Of a stretch of DNA of 15,096 nucleotides, positions 14,234 to 15,096 are shown one piece after another. The number at the start of each line of letters is the position of its first letter. The stretch's first letter is position 1. This DNA comes from JANMQK01 sp031370485. Lineage in GTDB: Bacteria > Acidobacteriota > Polarisedimenticolia > Gp22-AA2. The stretch lies in the NCBI GenBank assembly GCA_031370485.1, contig JANMQK010000094.1, forward strand, positions 1-15,096, in the 5' to 3' direction. The translations under genes were made by a program, and so were the position numbers. The notes under the pieces are model-generated. The model saw nothing but the letters and a program-made list of their open reading frames with translations. It ran no database searches and had not been told where the DNA came from.

Positions 14234-15096
14234 ATGAGCGTTTCGAAGACGACCGCCGCGAATGAGCCCGCGAGCGGGAAACTGATCGACCTGGCCGAGA
14301 CCTGGAGCGCGCACAATTACCATCCCCTCCCTGTCGTCCTTAGCCGGGGGGAGGGGGTCTGGGTCTATGACCCCGAGGGACGCCGCTTCCTGGACATGCT
14401 GTCGGCCTATTCCGCGCTCAATCACGGCCATCGCCACCCGCGCATCGTGCAGGCCCTCAAGGAGCAGGCCGACCGGATCACCCTCACGTCGCGGGCGTTC
14501 CACAACGATTTGTTCGGCCCGTTCTGCGAGGCGCTCTGCCGGCTGGCGGGGCAGGAGATGGCCCTCCTGATGAACAGCGGCGCGGAGGCGGTCGAGACCG
14601 CCATCAAGACGGCGCGCAAGTGGGGCTACCGGGTCAAGAAGGTGAAGCCGGAGGCGGCCGAGATCATCGTCTGCGAGAACAACTTCCACGGCCGCACCAC
14701 GACGGTCGTCGGTTTCTCGTCGGAAGCGCAATACCGCGAGGACTTCGGGCCGTTCACACCGGGGTTCCGGATGATCCCTTACAACGATCTCGCGGCGCTC
14801 GAAAAGGCGATCACGCCGGATACTGTCGCCTTCCTGGTCGAGCCGATCCAGGGGGAGGCCGGGATCCTGGTTCCCTCGGAGGGGTATCTCCGCGAGGCGG
14901 CGGCGATCTGCCGCCGGAACCGGGTCCTGTTCGTCGCGGACGAGATCCAGACCGGGTTCGGGCGGACCAGCCGGATGTTCTGTTGCGACCACGAGGGGGT
15001 GAAGCCCGATCTTCTCGTGGTCGGCAAGGCGCTGGGTGGCGGGCTGCTGCCGGTCTCCGGTGTCGTCGGCCCGCGCGAGAGCCTCGGGCTTTTCCG
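14234..15096 (+). CDS. rocD: Ornithine aminotransferase, N-terminal 287 codons (cut by window end)
   Basis: A PLP enzyme that transfers the delta-amino group of ornithine to 2-oxoglutarate, giving glutamate-5-semialdehyde for proline or glutamate. The class III aminotransferase landmarks are NSGAEAVETA (114-123), FHGRTTT (151-157), VEPIQGEAGI (202-211), DEIQTGFGRT (236-245) with the cofactor Asp236, and GKALGGG with the PLP lysine Lys265. Blocks such as AYSALNHGHRHPRI and TSRAFHNDLFGPF are characteristic of ornithine aminotransferase rather than acetylornithine or GABA enzymes. GGGAGG (14217-14222) lies 11 bases before ATG 14234, slightly long. An in-frame GTG at 14201 would add 11 residues and is the alternative start. 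The frame is open at the window end. Confidence 0.92.
   Translation, partial: MSVSKTTAANEPASGKLIDLAETWSAHNYHPLPVVLSRGEGVWVYDPEGRRFLDMLSAYSALNHGHRHPRIVQALKEQADRITLTSRAFHNDLFGPFCEALCRLAGQEMALLMNSGAEAVETAIKTARKWGYRVKKVKPEAAEIIVCENNFHGRTTTVVGFSSEAQYREDFGPFTPGFRMIPYNDLAALEKAITPDTVAFLVEPIQGEAGILVPSEGYLREAAAICRRNRVLFVADEIQTGFGRTSRMFCCDHEGVKPDLLVVGKALGGGLLPVSGVVGPRESLGLF

Noticed and set aside
12419..14992. 857-codon reverse-strand open frame
   Set aside because: It is antisense to three well-supported genes (the secreted repeat protein, mscS, rocD), is compositionally Arg/Asp/Gly-rich like a GC-rich shadow frame, and shows no domain.

Overview
The window is GC-rich bacterial DNA, about two thirds G+C by eye. 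It has strong Shine-Dalgarno sequences, frequent GTG and TTG starts, and tightly packed genes. Its secreted proteins are beta-helix, FG-GAP/VCBS plus thrombospondin-type-3, and short-repeat proteins with a conserved Cys-containing C-terminal tail. Together with assimilatory APS reductase and a siroheme reductase, these suggest a soil or sediment heterotroph, most like uncultured Acidobacteriota or a similar GC-rich phylum. That assignment is an inference from gene style; there is no rRNA or marker gene here.

Layout. Positions 1-66 are the last 21 codons of a truncated gene whose tail is a paralogue of the end of a gene further on. A secreted right-handed beta-helix protein (180-1328) follows. 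Next comes a 50-codon fragment that reads like the tail of a second beta-helix protein (1361-1513), overlapping by ATGA a secreted protein made of four repeats around LGGT (1510-2646). Positions 2647-3030 hold no convincing gene. They do hold a possible promoter, three imperfect hairpins and a textbook intrinsic terminator (2934-2968), which together look like a small RNA or a leader.

Positions 3031-5709 are a two-gene sulfur assimilation operon: APS reductase (cysH) and a ferredoxin-type sulfite/nitrite reductase. The reductase runs tail to tail into a reverse-strand lipoprotein with a GspG-like C-terminal domain (5702-6484). Divergent from that lipoprotein is a two-gene unit: a NamZ/DUF1343 exo-beta-N-acetylmuramidase homologue (6538-7866) and, two bases later, an ornithine cyclodeaminase/mu-crystallin family dehydrogenase (7869-8888). 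A good sigma70-type promoter candidate (8980-9008) precedes a 1345-residue secreted protein (9108-13145) with 14 FG-GAP repeats, enough for two seven-bladed propellers. It continues with thrombospondin type 3 calcium repeats, PKD-like and HYR-like domains and a helical C-terminal domain. A small MscS channel (13211-14143) and the first 287 codons of ornithine aminotransferase rocD (14234 to the window end) complete the window.

How the genes work together: cysH and the reductase convert activated sulfate to sulfite and then sulfide; the ATP sulfurylase is not in the window. The NamZ homologue and the dehydrogenase are probably co-translated and may serve wall-fragment or amino-acid salvage. 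The three secreted repeat proteins look like surface or extracellular proteins of unknown ligand. I see no defence system, CRISPR array, insertion sequence, tRNA or rRNA. The points most worth checking are the candidate RNA before cysH, the duplicated siroheme-cluster cysteine sets in the reductase, and the paralogue/remnant arrangement at 1-2646.
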